A stretch of DNA of 64,000 nt from Bog-473 sp963744225 (GTDB lineage Bacteria > Actinomycetota > Acidimicrobiia > Acidimicrobiales > RAAP-2), in assembly GCA_963744225.1 (NCBI GenBank), contig CAVUSV010000003.1, positions 806,001 through 870,000 of the forward strand, given 5' to 3'. The position numbers and the translations under genes are program-made. Within the stretch, counting starts at the first letter, position 1, and the number at the start of each line of letters is the position of its first letter. Below, piece by piece: positions 36,935 to 45,724 of this stretch. Below the pieces are notes generated by a model. That model was not told the DNA's origin and made no database searches. It was given only the letters and a program-made list of their open reading frames with translations.

Positions 36935-38577
36935 CGATGACCCGCTTCGAGCTCTGCCCGGTTCCCGCGGCGCTGGCCGAGCGCTACCGCGCCGAGGGTG
37001 CGTGGGACGACCGCTCGCTCGGGCAGTTCCTCAGCGACGCCCTCCTCGAGGACTCGAGCCGGCGCTTCCGCATCTGGTCGCCCACCCATCCGTACCTGGG
37101 CACGGTCGGCGACGTCTACGAGGAGGCGCGCCGCGTGGCCGGCGGCCTGCGTGCCCTGGGCCTCGGTGAGGGCGACGTCGTTGCCTTCCAGCTTCCCAAC
37201 TGGGTCGAGGCGGCCATCACGTTCTACGCCTGCGCCATTCTCGGCGTCACGCTCGTCCCCATCGTCCACTTCTACGGGCCGAAGGAAGTCGGGTTCATCC
37301 TCCGCCAGAGCCGAGCCCGGGCCTTCGTCACGGTCTCCCGTATCAACCAGCGCGACTATCTGGCCGACCTGGCGACCATTCGTGACGGCCTCGTCGACCT
37401 GGAGCACGAGATTGTGGTGGGCGACCCCAAGGACCCCAACGAGACGACCTTCTGGACCGGCTTGCTCCCCTTTGACGAGTTGCGCCGCGCCGAGCCCATC
37501 GCCGGCCCAGTTCCGGTCGATCCCGACGGGGCGGCACTGATCGCGTACACGTCGGGCACCACGGCCGACCCCAAGGGTGTCGTGCACACGCACCGCACCA
37601 TCGGCTGCGAGGTGCGCCAGCTGTCCGGGCACCAGGCCCAGCGGGACCGGCCCAGCCTCGTGGGCGCACCCGTTGGCCACGCCATCGGGATGCTGGGCGG
37701 CCTGCTCTGCCCGCTGGTCGGTGGCAAGCCGCTGTTCCTGATCGACGGATGGGACCCGCCGACCGTCCTCCGTGCCATGGTCGAGGAACAGATCGCCGCC
37801 GGCAGCGGCTCCACGTACTTCTTCACCAGCCTGTTGGACTGCCCCGGGTTCGGGCCCGAGCACGTCGAGCTCATGCGCTACATCGGCCTCGGCGGCTCAC
37901 CTATTCCCAACGCGGTGGCCGAGCGGGCAGACGAGCTGGGGATCTCGTTGGTGCGCGCGTACGGCTCCACAGAGCATCCCTCCGTGACCGGGTCCTCGCA
38001 CGAGGCTCCACTGGAAAAGCGCATCCACACCGACGGCTGCCCACTGAGTTGGGTCGAGATCCGCACGGTCGACGAAGACGACCGCGACGTCGGGGTCGGC
38101 GCACCCGGGGAGATCCTCACCCGGGGCCCGGACCGCTTCGCCGGCTATACGGACCCCACCCTGACCGCGGTGGCCGTCGACCAGGAGGGGTGGTTCCGCA
38201 CGGGGGACGTCGGCGTCATCGACGCGGAGGGCTACCTGACCATCACCGACCGGGTGAAGGACATCATCATCCGGGGCGGCGAGAACGTGAGCGCCGCGGA
38301 GGTGGAACAGTTGCTCGCCCACATGAACGGAGTGGCGGAGGTGGCCGTGGTGGCCGCCCCCGATGAGCGGCTGGGCGAGCACGGCTGCGCCTTCTTCCGC
38401 ATGCAGCCCGGCACGACGGCGCCGGACCTCCCGGCGGTGCGGGCGCACCTGGCCGAGGCCGGCCTGGCCCGCCAGAAGTGGCCGGAGGAGCTGCGCGTCG
38501 TCGAGGAACTGCCCCGGACCCCGTCGGGCAAGGTGCAGAAGTTCGTCTTGCGCGAGCAACTGCGCGCCGGCGCTTAG
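36931..38577 (+). CDS. Acyl-CoA synthetase (AMP-forming, FadD-like)
   Basis: A 548-residue ANL-family ligase that activates a carboxylic acid to its CoA thioester. P-loop YTSGTTADPKG near residue 205, YGSTEHPS near 345, the FRTGDVG hinge region near 430, DIIIRGGENVS near 445 and the C-terminal catalytic Lys in TPSGKVQKF near 532. All are intact. The GTGA overlap with the FadE stop indicates coupling. Confidence 0.92.
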   Translation: MTMTRFELCPVPAALAERYRAEGAWDDRSLGQFLSDALLEDSSRRFRIWSPTHPYLGTVGDVYEEARRVAGGLRALGLGEGDVVAFQLPNWVEAAITFYACAILGVTLVPIVHFYGPKEVGFILRQSRARAFVTVSRINQRDYLADLATIRDGLVDLEHEIVVGDPKDPNETTFWTGLLPFDELRRAEPIAGPVPVDPDGAALIAYTSGTTADPKGVVHTHRTIGCEVRQLSGHQAQRDRPSLVGAPVGHAIGMLGGLLCPLVGGKPLFLIDGWDPPTVLRAMVEEQIAAGSGSTYFFTSLLDCPGFGPEHVELMRYIGLGGSPIPNAVAERADELGISLVRAYGSTEHPSVTGSSHEAPLEKRIHTDGCPLSWVEIRTVDEDDRDVGVGAPGEILTRGPDRFAGYTDPTLTAVAVDQEGWFRTGDVGVIDAEGYLTITDRVKDIIIRGGENVSAAEVEQLLAHMNGVAEVAVVAAPDERLGEHGCAFFRMQPGTTAPDLPAVRAHLAEAGLARQKWPEELRVVEELPRTPSGKVQKFVLREQLRAGA

Positions 38578-38681
38578 GCGGGAGCGTGAACGCCTGATCA
38601 ACTCTCTCGCCGGCTCGCGACCCGGCAGGGCGATACGCTCCTGCCGGCGGGGCCAGGGCGGAGCAAGAGGGAGAGGCAGTC

Positions 38682-39113
38682 ATGCGTACCCGGATCCCCA
38701 AAGAGCAGATCGATCTGTTGCGGTCGGTACCCCTGTTCTCGAACTGTTCGCAGGGCGATCTCAGATCCATCGCCTCGCTCGGGACGCCCATCAAGGTCGA
38801 CGAGGGCGCCTACCTCACACGGCGGGGACAGCCGGGACGTGAGTTCTTCCTCGTCCTCGACGGCACGGCCTCGTGCCGGGTGGGGAAAAAGGAAGTCAAG
38901 CGCTTCACCTCCGGCGATTTCTTCGGCGAGCTGGCGTTACTCCACGGTGGCATCCGTACGGCCGATGTCGTCGCCCTGACGCCGATGGAGCTGCTGGTGC
39001 TCGACGCCCGCGAGTTCCGCTCCATGCTGATGGTGACGCCCAACATCTGTATGAAGATGCTGGTGAATCTCGCCGAACGGCTCGAAGACACGGACGCGCA
39101 GTACACCCACTGA
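38682..39113 (+). CDS. Cyclic nucleotide-binding domain protein
   Basis: A 143-residue single cNMP-binding domain. The phosphate-binding cassette reads FFGELALLHGGIRTADVVA at about residues 85-103, with the usual Gly-Glu and an Arg at the cyclic-phosphate position. No HTH follows, so it is not a full CRP regulator; a sensor or adaptor role is possible. Its ATG has GGGAGAGG upstream. Confidence 0.85.
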   Translation: MRTRIPKEQIDLLRSVPLFSNCSQGDLRSIASLGTPIKVDEGAYLTRRGQPGREFFLVLDGTASCRVGKKEVKRFTSGDFFGELALLHGGIRTADVVALTPMELLVLDAREFRSMLMVTPNICMKMLVNLAERLEDTDAQYTH

Positions 39114-39132
39114 GTGCACGCCCGCGTCCGCC

Positions 39133-39771
39133 TCAGCCGCCCTTCGCATAGCGCCACGATGACACCGCCGTCGCAGCGATCTTCGCGCCGGAAGACTTGT
39201 TGGCGTCCGTGAACGTCACGATGTAGGTGTTCCCCGCGTGCGGTGCGTAGAACTGCGTGCCGTAGAGCGTTGCCCCTCCGCTGGCGGCGATGTTGTACGT
39301 GGCTTCGATCGCCGGGCCGGACGCGAGGTGGGCTGACTTCGTCTTGATGTTCTTGACCCCGGTCTGAGTCAGCTGGATCTTCACTTGCGCATCGAGGAGC
39401 GCGGTCGACAGCGACCCGGGGTACACGCCCACGTTGACGTTCGGATAGAACGCCCCGCCGTACTCGCCCACTGCGGCGACCGCGAAGAACTTGAAACCTT
39501 GCTTGGCCGCCCGCTGGGCGTCGGCGGCCACGGCCTGGTTGAACCCTGGCGCGGCTTTGTGGGCATTGCCCAGGATGGCGCCGATGTCGTTGGCGTTGAG
39601 GGACACCTGGACCCAGCTCGACGGGAGCACCAGACTGAACCCGTCCTGGCTGTCGGTCACACGAGTGCCCGTGGCCGCGGCCGCCGGGAAAGCCGTGACA
39701 ACCGAGACCGCTGCCAGTGTCACGCCCACGACCACCGGCAGACGAATCATCACCTGCGCATGCGCTCTCAT
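39133..39771 (-). CDS. Exported protein of unknown function
   Basis: A 212-residue secreted protein. A clear signal peptide (MIRLPVVVGVTLAAVSVVTA, cleavage after AAA) precedes a domain that begins TDSQDGFSLVLPSSWVQVSL, similar in style to PsbP-like exported proteins. No catalytic motif was recognised. ATG at 39771 is used; 39750 is an alternative. Convergent with the cNMP-binding gene. Confidence 0.7.
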   Translation of the reverse strand: MRAHAQVMIRLPVVVGVTLAAVSVVTAFPAAAATGTRVTDSQDGFSLVLPSSWVQVSLNANDIGAILGNAHKAAPGFNQAVAADAQRAAKQGFKFFAVAAVGEYGGAFYPNVNVGVYPGSLSTALLDAQVKIQLTQTGVKNIKTKSAHLASGPAIEATYNIAASGGATLYGTQFYAPHAGNTYIVTFTDANKSSGAKIAATAVSSWRYAKGG

Positions 39772-39874
39772 CGCCGATCGAACCCCCCTCGCTGCCTGGT
39801 GGCGGGTCACGTTAGGGCAGCGCGGGCTCGTGGGTGTGGGCAATGCTGTCGGCCGCAGCGCACGGCCCCGCGGT

Positions 39875-41214
39875 TCACCCGGGCTCGACGACCCGCGTCG
39901 CCTTGTACCCCGCGCGTGGCAGCGTGTCCCGGTCCAGGATCTCCACGACCGCACGCACGCCGAGCATCTCGCGCAAGCCCGAGACCGCTTCCGCTCGCGC
40001 CGCCTCGCGGAGCGCGGGGTCCCCGCTCGCCACTTCGACCTTGACCGTGAGAGCACCGGCGGCGCCGTCGGGCCGCACGACCTGGTACTCCAAAGACGGC
40101 TCGCGCATCGCCCGCACGCCGCGCAGCACGCCCTCCACCTCGGCCAGCTGGAAACGCGTGCCCTGGCACGACAGCAGGTCTTTGAAGCGACCGCCCCACA
40201 GTCCCCGGGCCGACGTCTCGCCGCAGGGGCACGGCTCGCGCACGATGGCACAGGCCTCCTCCAGGTCGTAGCGCAGAAGCCCGTTGTCCCGGTCGAGGGT
40301 GGTCACGGTGAGGTTGCCCCATTGGCCGTCGGGCACCTCGGCCCCGGTCGCCGGGTCGACGGCCTGCACCACTGCCCAGTCCTCGTGCAGGTGCGCGCCG
40401 GGGAGACCCCGCACGGGCCCCCGACGAACGAGTAACACTCGGCGCCCGCCGTCATCAGCGGCATGCCCCCCCGGCCCAGGCCGAAGCCGATCGGCGCCTT
40501 CAGGCCCGTCAGGCCCGCATCCTCGAGGGAGAGCCCCAGCTTCGACGCCACCTCCACGAAACGGCCCGTGGTGAACCCCATGAACGGGTGATCCGGCCGG
40601 ACCCGGGTCCAGAAGCGCACGGCCTGCTCGGCCAGCTCGTCGGTGTCAGGCGGCGGCACCCACACCGACAGCATGCCGAAGTACTCGTAGCACTGCTGGA
40701 GCATGGTGCCGCCGCCGTAGAGATAGGCGGGGTGCGCATGCGTGATGATCTGCCCGGGCCGGTACCCCATCCGCCACCAGTTTCGTGCGCCCGACTCGTA
40801 TTCGATCCAGATGTCCTTGCGGGTCCACACGGTGATCGTCGGCTGCCCGGTCGTGCCGGTCGACGTGCCGAGCCGCACGGAGAAGCGGGGATCGGTGAAG
40901 CGATAGCGGCCCCAGGGGGGCGCCTCCGCCTCGGAGTCGCGCAGGTCCTGCTTGACCGTGGCGGGGATCCGGGCCAGGTCGTCCACGCCCTTGACGTCGT
41001 CCGGGGCGGTGACGCCCGCTTCCGCCAGCTTCGCGGCGAACAGCGGCACCGGCGTCTCGAGCACGCGCCGGACGAGCGCGCGTACCCGGCCGTCCTGCAG
41101 TTCGCGCCGCCGTGCTGGATCCATCGCCTGGTGGGACGGATCCCACAACGTCTGGTCGTCCGGGCGGGCGGCCGGTCCGAGCATCTCCGCGGCGAACTCG
41201 GGCGTGGACGTCAT
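39875..41214 (-). CDS. Phenylacetate-CoA ligase (PaaK)-like enzyme, frameshifted
   Basis: About 446 residues of the PaaK branch of ANL ligases. The P-loop reads LGTSTGTTGQPT near residue 118. The second part has GRFKDLLSCQGTRFQ and an EILDRDTLPRAGYKATR end, which supplies the C-terminal Lys/Arg region. The frame breaks near 40418: after SFVGG the sequence continues one frame over as VRGLPGAHLHEDW, so one base is missing in GGGGGCCC. It lies four bases after the SRPBCC gene, as an operon. Confidence 0.8.
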
Positions 41215-41218
41215 CGGG

Positions 41219-41755
41219 TCACTGTACCGACGTCGTCGCGGCGCGGCCCTCGAGCACCTCCTTCATCAAGAGCAACTCCTTGGTGATCTGCGCCAGACTC
41301 CCCTCTGCCGCCGCGGCGACCGCATCGTCGGGGAGGCCGGCGGGGAGCGTGACCCACAGCGTCAGGATCGCCTCGCAACCGTCGTCGCGACGGTGCACCA
41401 CGAACTCTTCGTAGGCCTCGTTGCCGCCGGACATCCCCGCCGCGACGAGCGTGGGCTCCACGGCGTCGACGGTCCACAACTCGACGGGATGGCTCACCCC
41501 GGGGCGGCGTGCATCCGCGAGCTGGAAGGCGTAGCGCGCGCCCGGCCCACAGACCCCGCCGACGCCGTCGTCGGTGGCGTTGCGCACCCGTTCGACCGCG
41601 GAGACGTCGGGGTTGTACTCGGGCAGGTTGGCGAAGTCGAGGCGATACCTCCACACCGCCTCGGCGGGCACCGAAAACGTCGCGGAGGCGATGGCCGTCG
41701 GCGGTCCATCAGGAGTGGTCGTGGGCACGGGCCAGTGTGTGCCGGTGCGGGTCAT
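41219..41755 (-). CDS. SRPBCC (START/polyketide cyclase-like) family protein
   Basis: A 178-residue helix-grip protein with the opening ATFSVPAEAVWRYRLDFANLPEYNP, typical of the Polyketide_cyc2/SRPBCC fold that binds hydrophobic ligands. The reaction is unknown. First gene of a minus-strand operon with the PaaK-like ligase; the tandem dyad array starts about 75 bases upstream. Confidence 0.75.
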   Translation of the reverse strand: MTRTGTHWPVPTTTPDGPPTAIASATFSVPAEAVWRYRLDFANLPEYNPDVSAVERVRNATDDGVGGVCGPGARYAFQLADARRPGVSHPVELWTVDAVEPTLVAAGMSGGNEAYEEFVVHRRDDGCEAILTLWVTLPAGLPDDAVAAAAEGSLAQITKELLLMKEVLEGRAATTSVQ

Positions 41756-41831
41756 GCAAGCAAGTGACGTCGCAGCGGCCGCACGCCCTCGGGCCGCCGC
41801 CGAGGTCTTCCGGAACGGCCCACCGCCGATG

Positions 41832-41873
41832 GTTTCTGGAACTATGAACAGGGTCGTTTACAGTTACAGAAAC
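41832..41873. repeat. 42-bp dyad repeat, copy 4
   Basis: GTTTC-tggAACTATgAAC, centre agggtc, GTTTACAGTTAC-aGAAAC. It is the diverged first unit of the array that continues to 42056. Confidence 0.75.
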
Positions 41874-41884
41874 AATCGTCCGGG

Positions 41885-42056
41885 GCCATCGTGCGTGTTC
41901 CACGGCCCTCCGCCGATGTCTTCCGGAACTATGAACAGAGTCGTTTACAGTTCCAGAAACATCGGCCGGGGCCATCGTGCGTGTTCCACGGCCCTCCGCC
42001 GATGTCTTCCGGAACTATGAACAGAGTCGTTTACAGTTCCAGAAACATCGGCCGGG
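41885..42056. repeat. Two perfect 86-bp tandem units carrying dyad copies 5 and 6
   Basis: The 86-bp unit starting GCCATCGTGCGTGTTCCACG occurs at 41885 and 41971 without any difference seen; a third start (12 bases) follows at 42057. Each unit holds one 42-bp dyad (41919-41960 and 42005-42046). The last unit overlaps the 3' end of the TetR reading frame. Confidence 0.9.
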
Positions 42057-42896
42057 GCCATCGTGCGTCGTCCACTCGTGCGTCTCGACTGGAGTGACCC
42101 CGATGCGCCGCGCCACTGCTCCAATGCGATCGACGAAGCAGTCGATCGGGAACCCCTCCGCCGACGCCGTGGGCGAAGCGTACGAGAACCCCCCTAATTT
42201 TGGGGGTCTGAGGATCTGCGCCGCCTCTCCGGCCCGGCGCAGCGCCAGCGCGGTCAGGTCGTCCCCGTCATCGTCACCGTCGAGCACTCCGGCGGTGTGT
42301 TGGACGAAGATCCCGACCACTGCGGCGCTCAGGAGCCGTGCGACCGCGGGGGCGCCCGACTGCTCGTCGAGGTCATCGCGGTTGGTCCTCACCCATTCCT
42401 CGATGCTGGACTGGAACGAGGTGAAGACGTCGAGCCCGACCGCCCGGGCAGTCGACTCGTCCCGCATCGTCTCGCCGATCATCAAGCGGACGAAGTCCTG
42501 CACCTCGAACATGGAGACGAGGATGTCGCCCAGGAGCTGCTCCAAGGTCGCCCCGCGCTGCGGGTGGCCGTCGCCGTCACCGTCACCGTCACCGTCACCG
42601 TCGCCGTCGGGCCCGGGAGGCGGCGTCAGGAACGGGAGAAATCCCTGCTCAATCAGGACCGCTTCGAGGAGGTCGCGCTTGGAGGGGAAGTAATGGTAGA
42701 GCGACGCAACGTTGAGATTGGCCGCCGAGGCCAGGTCCCGCATGCTCGTCCCGTCGACGCCCCGCTGCGCCATGAGCGTCAGGGCGATCTGCAGGATCCG
42801 TCGCCGCGTCGAGGACCCCTCGCCGTTGTGGGCCTGGCCGGTGTCGGCGTGACTGGCACCCTTGGCGTCGTGGTGGATCGTCATGCTCGTGCGCAT
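42015..42896 (-). CDS. TetR-family transcriptional regulator
   Basis: A 293-residue regulator. The HTH is near residues 30-75 (ILQIALTLMAQRGVDGTSMRDLASAANLN then LYHYFPSKRDLLEAV). A six-unit hexanucleotide repeat encodes an Asp-Gly run near residues 95-108. The last dozen residues (GPGRCFWNCKRLCS) and the stop codon come from a dyad-repeat unit, so the original C-terminus was probably altered by the repeat. It diverges from the P450 gene with a TGAC-N6-GTCA operator between them. The start may instead be 42884. Confidence 0.8.
   Translation of the reverse strand: MRTSMTIHHDAKGASHADTGQAHNGEGSSTRRRILQIALTLMAQRGVDGTSMRDLASAANLNVASLYHYFPSKRDLLEAVLIEQGFLPFLTPPPGPDGDGDGDGDGDGDGHPQRGATLEQLLGDILVSMFEVQDFVRLMIGETMRDESTARAVGLDVFTSFQSSIEEWVRTNRDDLDEQSGAPAVARLLSAAVVGIFVQHTAGVLDGDDDGDDLTALALRRAGEAAQILRPPKLGGFSYASPTASAEGFPIDCFVDRIGAVARRIGVTPVETHEWTTHDGPGRCFWNCKRLCS
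42571..42606. repeat. Hexanucleotide microsatellite inside tetR
   Basis: Six units of TCRCCG encode a repeating Asp-Gly linker between the DNA-binding and ligand domains. Confidence 0.85.
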
Positions 42897-43005
42897 TCCT
42901 CCGCCCTTCGATACAGGTATCCCCTGCTGCTGCCTGACTTCCCCCGCAGCCTCGGTCCCCCCGCCTGAGAGCGCCCTCGACGCCCCAACACTCGTTTGCG
43001 TAATA

Positions 43006-43019
43006 TGACACTGGTGTCA
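43006..43019. promoter_or_regulatory. TGAC-N6-GTCA operator between tetR and the P450 gene
   Basis: TGACA-ctgg-TGTCA. A TAACCT -10-like box follows at about 43042 toward the P450 gene. Confidence 0.65.
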
Positions 43020-43066
43020 GATTCACCAACCGATGTGACACCTAACCTAGGGGGTGAGTGGGCGAC

Positions 43067-44311
43067 ATGCCAGGGATTAATACGGCGGATTCCACAGACG
43101 TGCCCTTCGACCCCTTCGAATTGAAGGACGTCGTCGGTGGGAACATCCGCAACCCCTACCCGATGCTGCACGAGTTGTGCCGGGAGTCGCCGGTGCACAC
43201 CGGTCCGATCGACCTCGGCGAGGGAGCGGAGATCGCCGACCCCACCAAACCGCCGCCGGTCACCGTGTTCGGTTTCGACGAGGCGGTGCAGGTCCTGCGC
43301 GACAACGAGACGTACTCCTCGAGCGTCTATGCCGACGTCACCGAGGTGGTCATGGGCCGCACCATCCTCCAGATGGACGAACCGGAGCACCGGCGCATCC
43401 GGGCCCTCGTCGCATCGAGTTTCCGCTCCAAGATGCTCGAGCGCTGGGAGGAGGACCTCGTCGCCGTCGTCGTGAACGAGTTGATCGACTCGTTCATCGC
43501 CACCGGCCGGACGGATCTCGTGCGGTCCGTCACCTTCAATTACCCCGTACAGGTGATCGCGCGCATCCTCGGGTTGCCACGCGCCGACTACCCGAGGTTC
43601 CAGCGCTGGGCCCTCGAGCTCACCAGCGTCCACGCCAACTGGGATCGCGGCGTGGCAGCATCGATGGCGCTGCGCGAGTACTTCGCCGACGTCATGGCAG
43701 AGCGGCGCGCCAGCCCGGGCGACGACTTGATCAGCGACCTGGTCCGGGCCGAAGTCGACGGGGAGCGGCTGAGCGACGAGGAGATCTTCTCCTTCTTACG
43801 CCTGCTGCTGCCGGCCGGGGTGGAGACCACCTACCGGGCGACGGGCAGCCTGCTCTACGCGCTGCTGCACGACCGGTCCCAGTTCGACGCGCTCTATGAG
43901 GATCGCTCGCTGTACCCCCAGGCCTTCGAGGAGGTGCTGCGCTGGGAGCCCCCGGTGACGGTGATCCTGCGCCGGGCCGCCCGCGACACCGAGCTGGCCG
44001 GGGTTGCCATCCACGAGGGATCCGACGTCGCGCTCCTGATCGGCGCGGCCAACCGCGACGAGCGCAAGTACACCGACCCGGACCGCTACGACATGTTCCG
44101 CGAACAGCGCCAGCACGTCGGGTTCGGCTTCGGGGTGCACGTCTGCTTGGGGATGCACCTGGCCCGCATGGAGTCGCGGGTGGCGATCAACACGCTCTTC
44201 GACCGCCTCGGCCCCTTCACCCTGGACCCCGAGACCGAGCCTCCGCACATCGAGGGGATGGCCTTCCGCTCACCGCTGTCCCTGCCCGTCGTGTTCGCCG
44301 CCGGGGGGTAG
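43067..44311 (+). CDS. Cytochrome P450
   Basis: About 414 residues, soluble bacterial type. I-helix oxygen motif AGVETTYR near residue 248, EEVLRW (ExxR) near 287, and heme-ligand loop FGFGVHVCLGMHLAR near 350-364 with the Cys thiolate. It hydroxylates a hydrophobic substrate; the family member cannot be named. The ferredoxin two genes downstream is a likely electron donor. ATG at 43067 used; an in-frame GTG at 43058 is possible. Confidence 0.93.
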   Translation: MPGINTADSTDVPFDPFELKDVVGGNIRNPYPMLHELCRESPVHTGPIDLGEGAEIADPTKPPPVTVFGFDEAVQVLRDNETYSSSVYADVTEVVMGRTILQMDEPEHRRIRALVASSFRSKMLERWEEDLVAVVVNELIDSFIATGRTDLVRSVTFNYPVQVIARILGLPRADYPRFQRWALELTSVHANWDRGVAASMALREYFADVMAERRASPGDDLISDLVRAEVDGERLSDEEIFSFLRLLLPAGVETTYRATGSLLYALLHDRSQFDALYEDRSLYPQAFEEVLRWEPPVTVILRRAARDTELAGVAIHEGSDVALLIGAANRDERKYTDPDRYDMFREQRQHVGFGFGVHVCLGMHLARMESRVAINTLFDRLGPFTLDPETEPPHIEGMAFRSPLSLPVVFAAGG

Positions 44312-44314
44312 GTT
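44309..44314 (+). promoter_or_regulatory. Leaderless -10 box overlapping the P450 stop
   Basis: TAGGTT, seven bases, ATG at 44322; its first three bases are the P450 stop codon, so the next gene may have its own promoter inside the operon. Confidence 0.45.
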
Positions 44315-44321
44315 CTCGCAC

Positions 44322-45491
44322 ATGGGCGGCAGAGCCAACCCGCTGCGCGACGCAGCGGCCATCGTGGGCATCGGGCAGACCGAGTTCGCCAAGCAGATCG
44401 ACCGGCCGGAGGGGCAACTGGCGGCCGAGGCCGTGGTGGCGGCGCTGCGCGACGCCGGGATCGCCCCGTCCGAGGTCGACGGCCTGTCGTCCTTCACCAT
44501 GGAGTCGACGGACGAGGTCACCCTGGCCAAAACGATCGGGGCCGGGGACATCACGTACTTCTCCCAGGTGGGCTTTGGCGGCGGCGCTGGCTGCGCCACC
44601 ATCGGCCACGCCGCCATGGCCATCGCCACCGGCCAAGCCGACGTCGTGGTGGCCTGGCGCTCCCGCAAGCGGGGAGCCCGCGCCGCGCGGCCGTGGGCCG
44701 TCGCGCCGTCGCGCCTGCCGATTCAAGCGCAGTGGACACGGCCGTTCGGGCTGCTGCGCCCCGTCGACGAGGTGGCGATGCTGGCCCGCCGGTACATGTA
44801 CGAGTACGGCGGCGGGCGTGAGCACCTGGCGGAGGTCGCCCTGGCCGTGCGGGCCCACGCCAACCGCAACCCGGCCGCGCTGATGTACGACAAGCCGATG
44901 TCCCGGGACGACTACATGAACGCTCGCTTCATCAGCGAGCCCTTGTGCCTCTTCGACAACTGCCTCGAGACCGACGGTGCGCTGGCGGCGGTGCTCGTGT
45001 CGGCGGAGCGCGCCCAGGACTGTCCCCAGCCACCCGCCCTCGTGCACGCCTTCGGGCAGGGCCTGCACCGCCAGCACGAGTCCATGGTCAATTACTACTG
45101 CGACGACCCGTTGACGGGCCCCGCCTGGGCCTGCGCCGAAAAGCTGTGGTCCCAGTCGGAGATCACCCCCGACGACATCGACGTGGCGCAGATCTACGAC
45201 GCCTTCACCCCGCTGATCCTCCTGTCGCTCGAGGGCTACGGCTTCTGCAAGCGGGGCGAGGCCCCCGACTTCGTGGCCGACGGGAACCTGCGCTGGGACA
45301 CCGGGGCACTGCCGACGAACACGTCGGGCGGCGGTCTCTCCGAGGCCTACGTCCACGGGTTCAACCTGGTCACCGAGGGGGTGCGCCAGCTGCGGGGGAC
45401 GTCGACCAGTCAGGTGGCCGGGGCGCAGACCTGCCTCGTCACCTCGGGTGAGGGCGTGCCGACGAGCGCCCTCGTCTTGCGGGCGGCCTGA
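44322..45491 (+). CDS. Thiolase-like (Ltp2/SCP-x type) protein
   Basis: A 389-residue thiolase fold. The motif region reads SQVGFGGGAGCATIGHAAMA near residue 85; a Cys is present but shifted from the thiolase position. IYDAFTPLILLSLEGYGFC near residue 290 and PTNTSGGGLSEAYVHG match the retro-aldolase-like subgroup, as in the protein at 22496. It lies between the P450 and its ferredoxin. Confidence 0.85.
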   Translation: MGGRANPLRDAAAIVGIGQTEFAKQIDRPEGQLAAEAVVAALRDAGIAPSEVDGLSSFTMESTDEVTLAKTIGAGDITYFSQVGFGGGAGCATIGHAAMAIATGQADVVVAWRSRKRGARAARPWAVAPSRLPIQAQWTRPFGLLRPVDEVAMLARRYMYEYGGGREHLAEVALAVRAHANRNPAALMYDKPMSRDDYMNARFISEPLCLFDNCLETDGALAAVLVSAERAQDCPQPPALVHAFGQGLHRQHESMVNYYCDDPLTGPAWACAEKLWSQSEITPDDIDVAQIYDAFTPLILLSLEGYGFCKRGEAPDFVADGNLRWDTGALPTNTSGGGLSEAYVHGFNLVTEGVRQLRGTSTSQVAGAQTCLVTSGEGVPTSALVLRAA

Positions 45492-45493
45492 CG

Positions 45494-45724
45494 GTGAGCG
45501 AGCCGCTGGAGGTCAGGATCGACTGGGACCGCTGCATGGGGTCGGGCAACTGTGTGTTCTGGGCCCCGGACACCTTCGATCTGAGCGATGACGGCCACGC
45601 GGTCGTCACGGACCCGGCCGCCAGCGACGAGGAACGGCTGCGTATCGCCGCACAAGGATGCCCGGTCGGCGCCATCTCGCTCTGGCGAGCCGGAATCGCC
45701 GTGCCGCTGGAGGAGGACGACTAG
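45494..45724 (+). CDS. Small 3Fe-4S-type ferredoxin
   Basis: A 76-residue electron carrier with cysteines in RCMGSGNCV (residues 13-21) and QGCPVGAI near 54-61. The three-Cys pattern, with Gly-Ser where a fourth ligand would be, fits the ferredoxins that reduce actinobacterial P450s. GTG start two bases after the preceding stop. Confidence 0.9.
   Translation: MSEPLEVRIDWDRCMGSGNCVFWAPDTFDLSDDGHAVVTDPAASDEERLRIAAQGCPVGAISLWRAGIAVPLEEDD

Noticed and set aside
41808..42068. CRISPR-like array of repeats
   Set aside because: The intervening segments are identical from unit to unit, units are 86 bp, and no cas gene is present. It is a plain tandem repeat.
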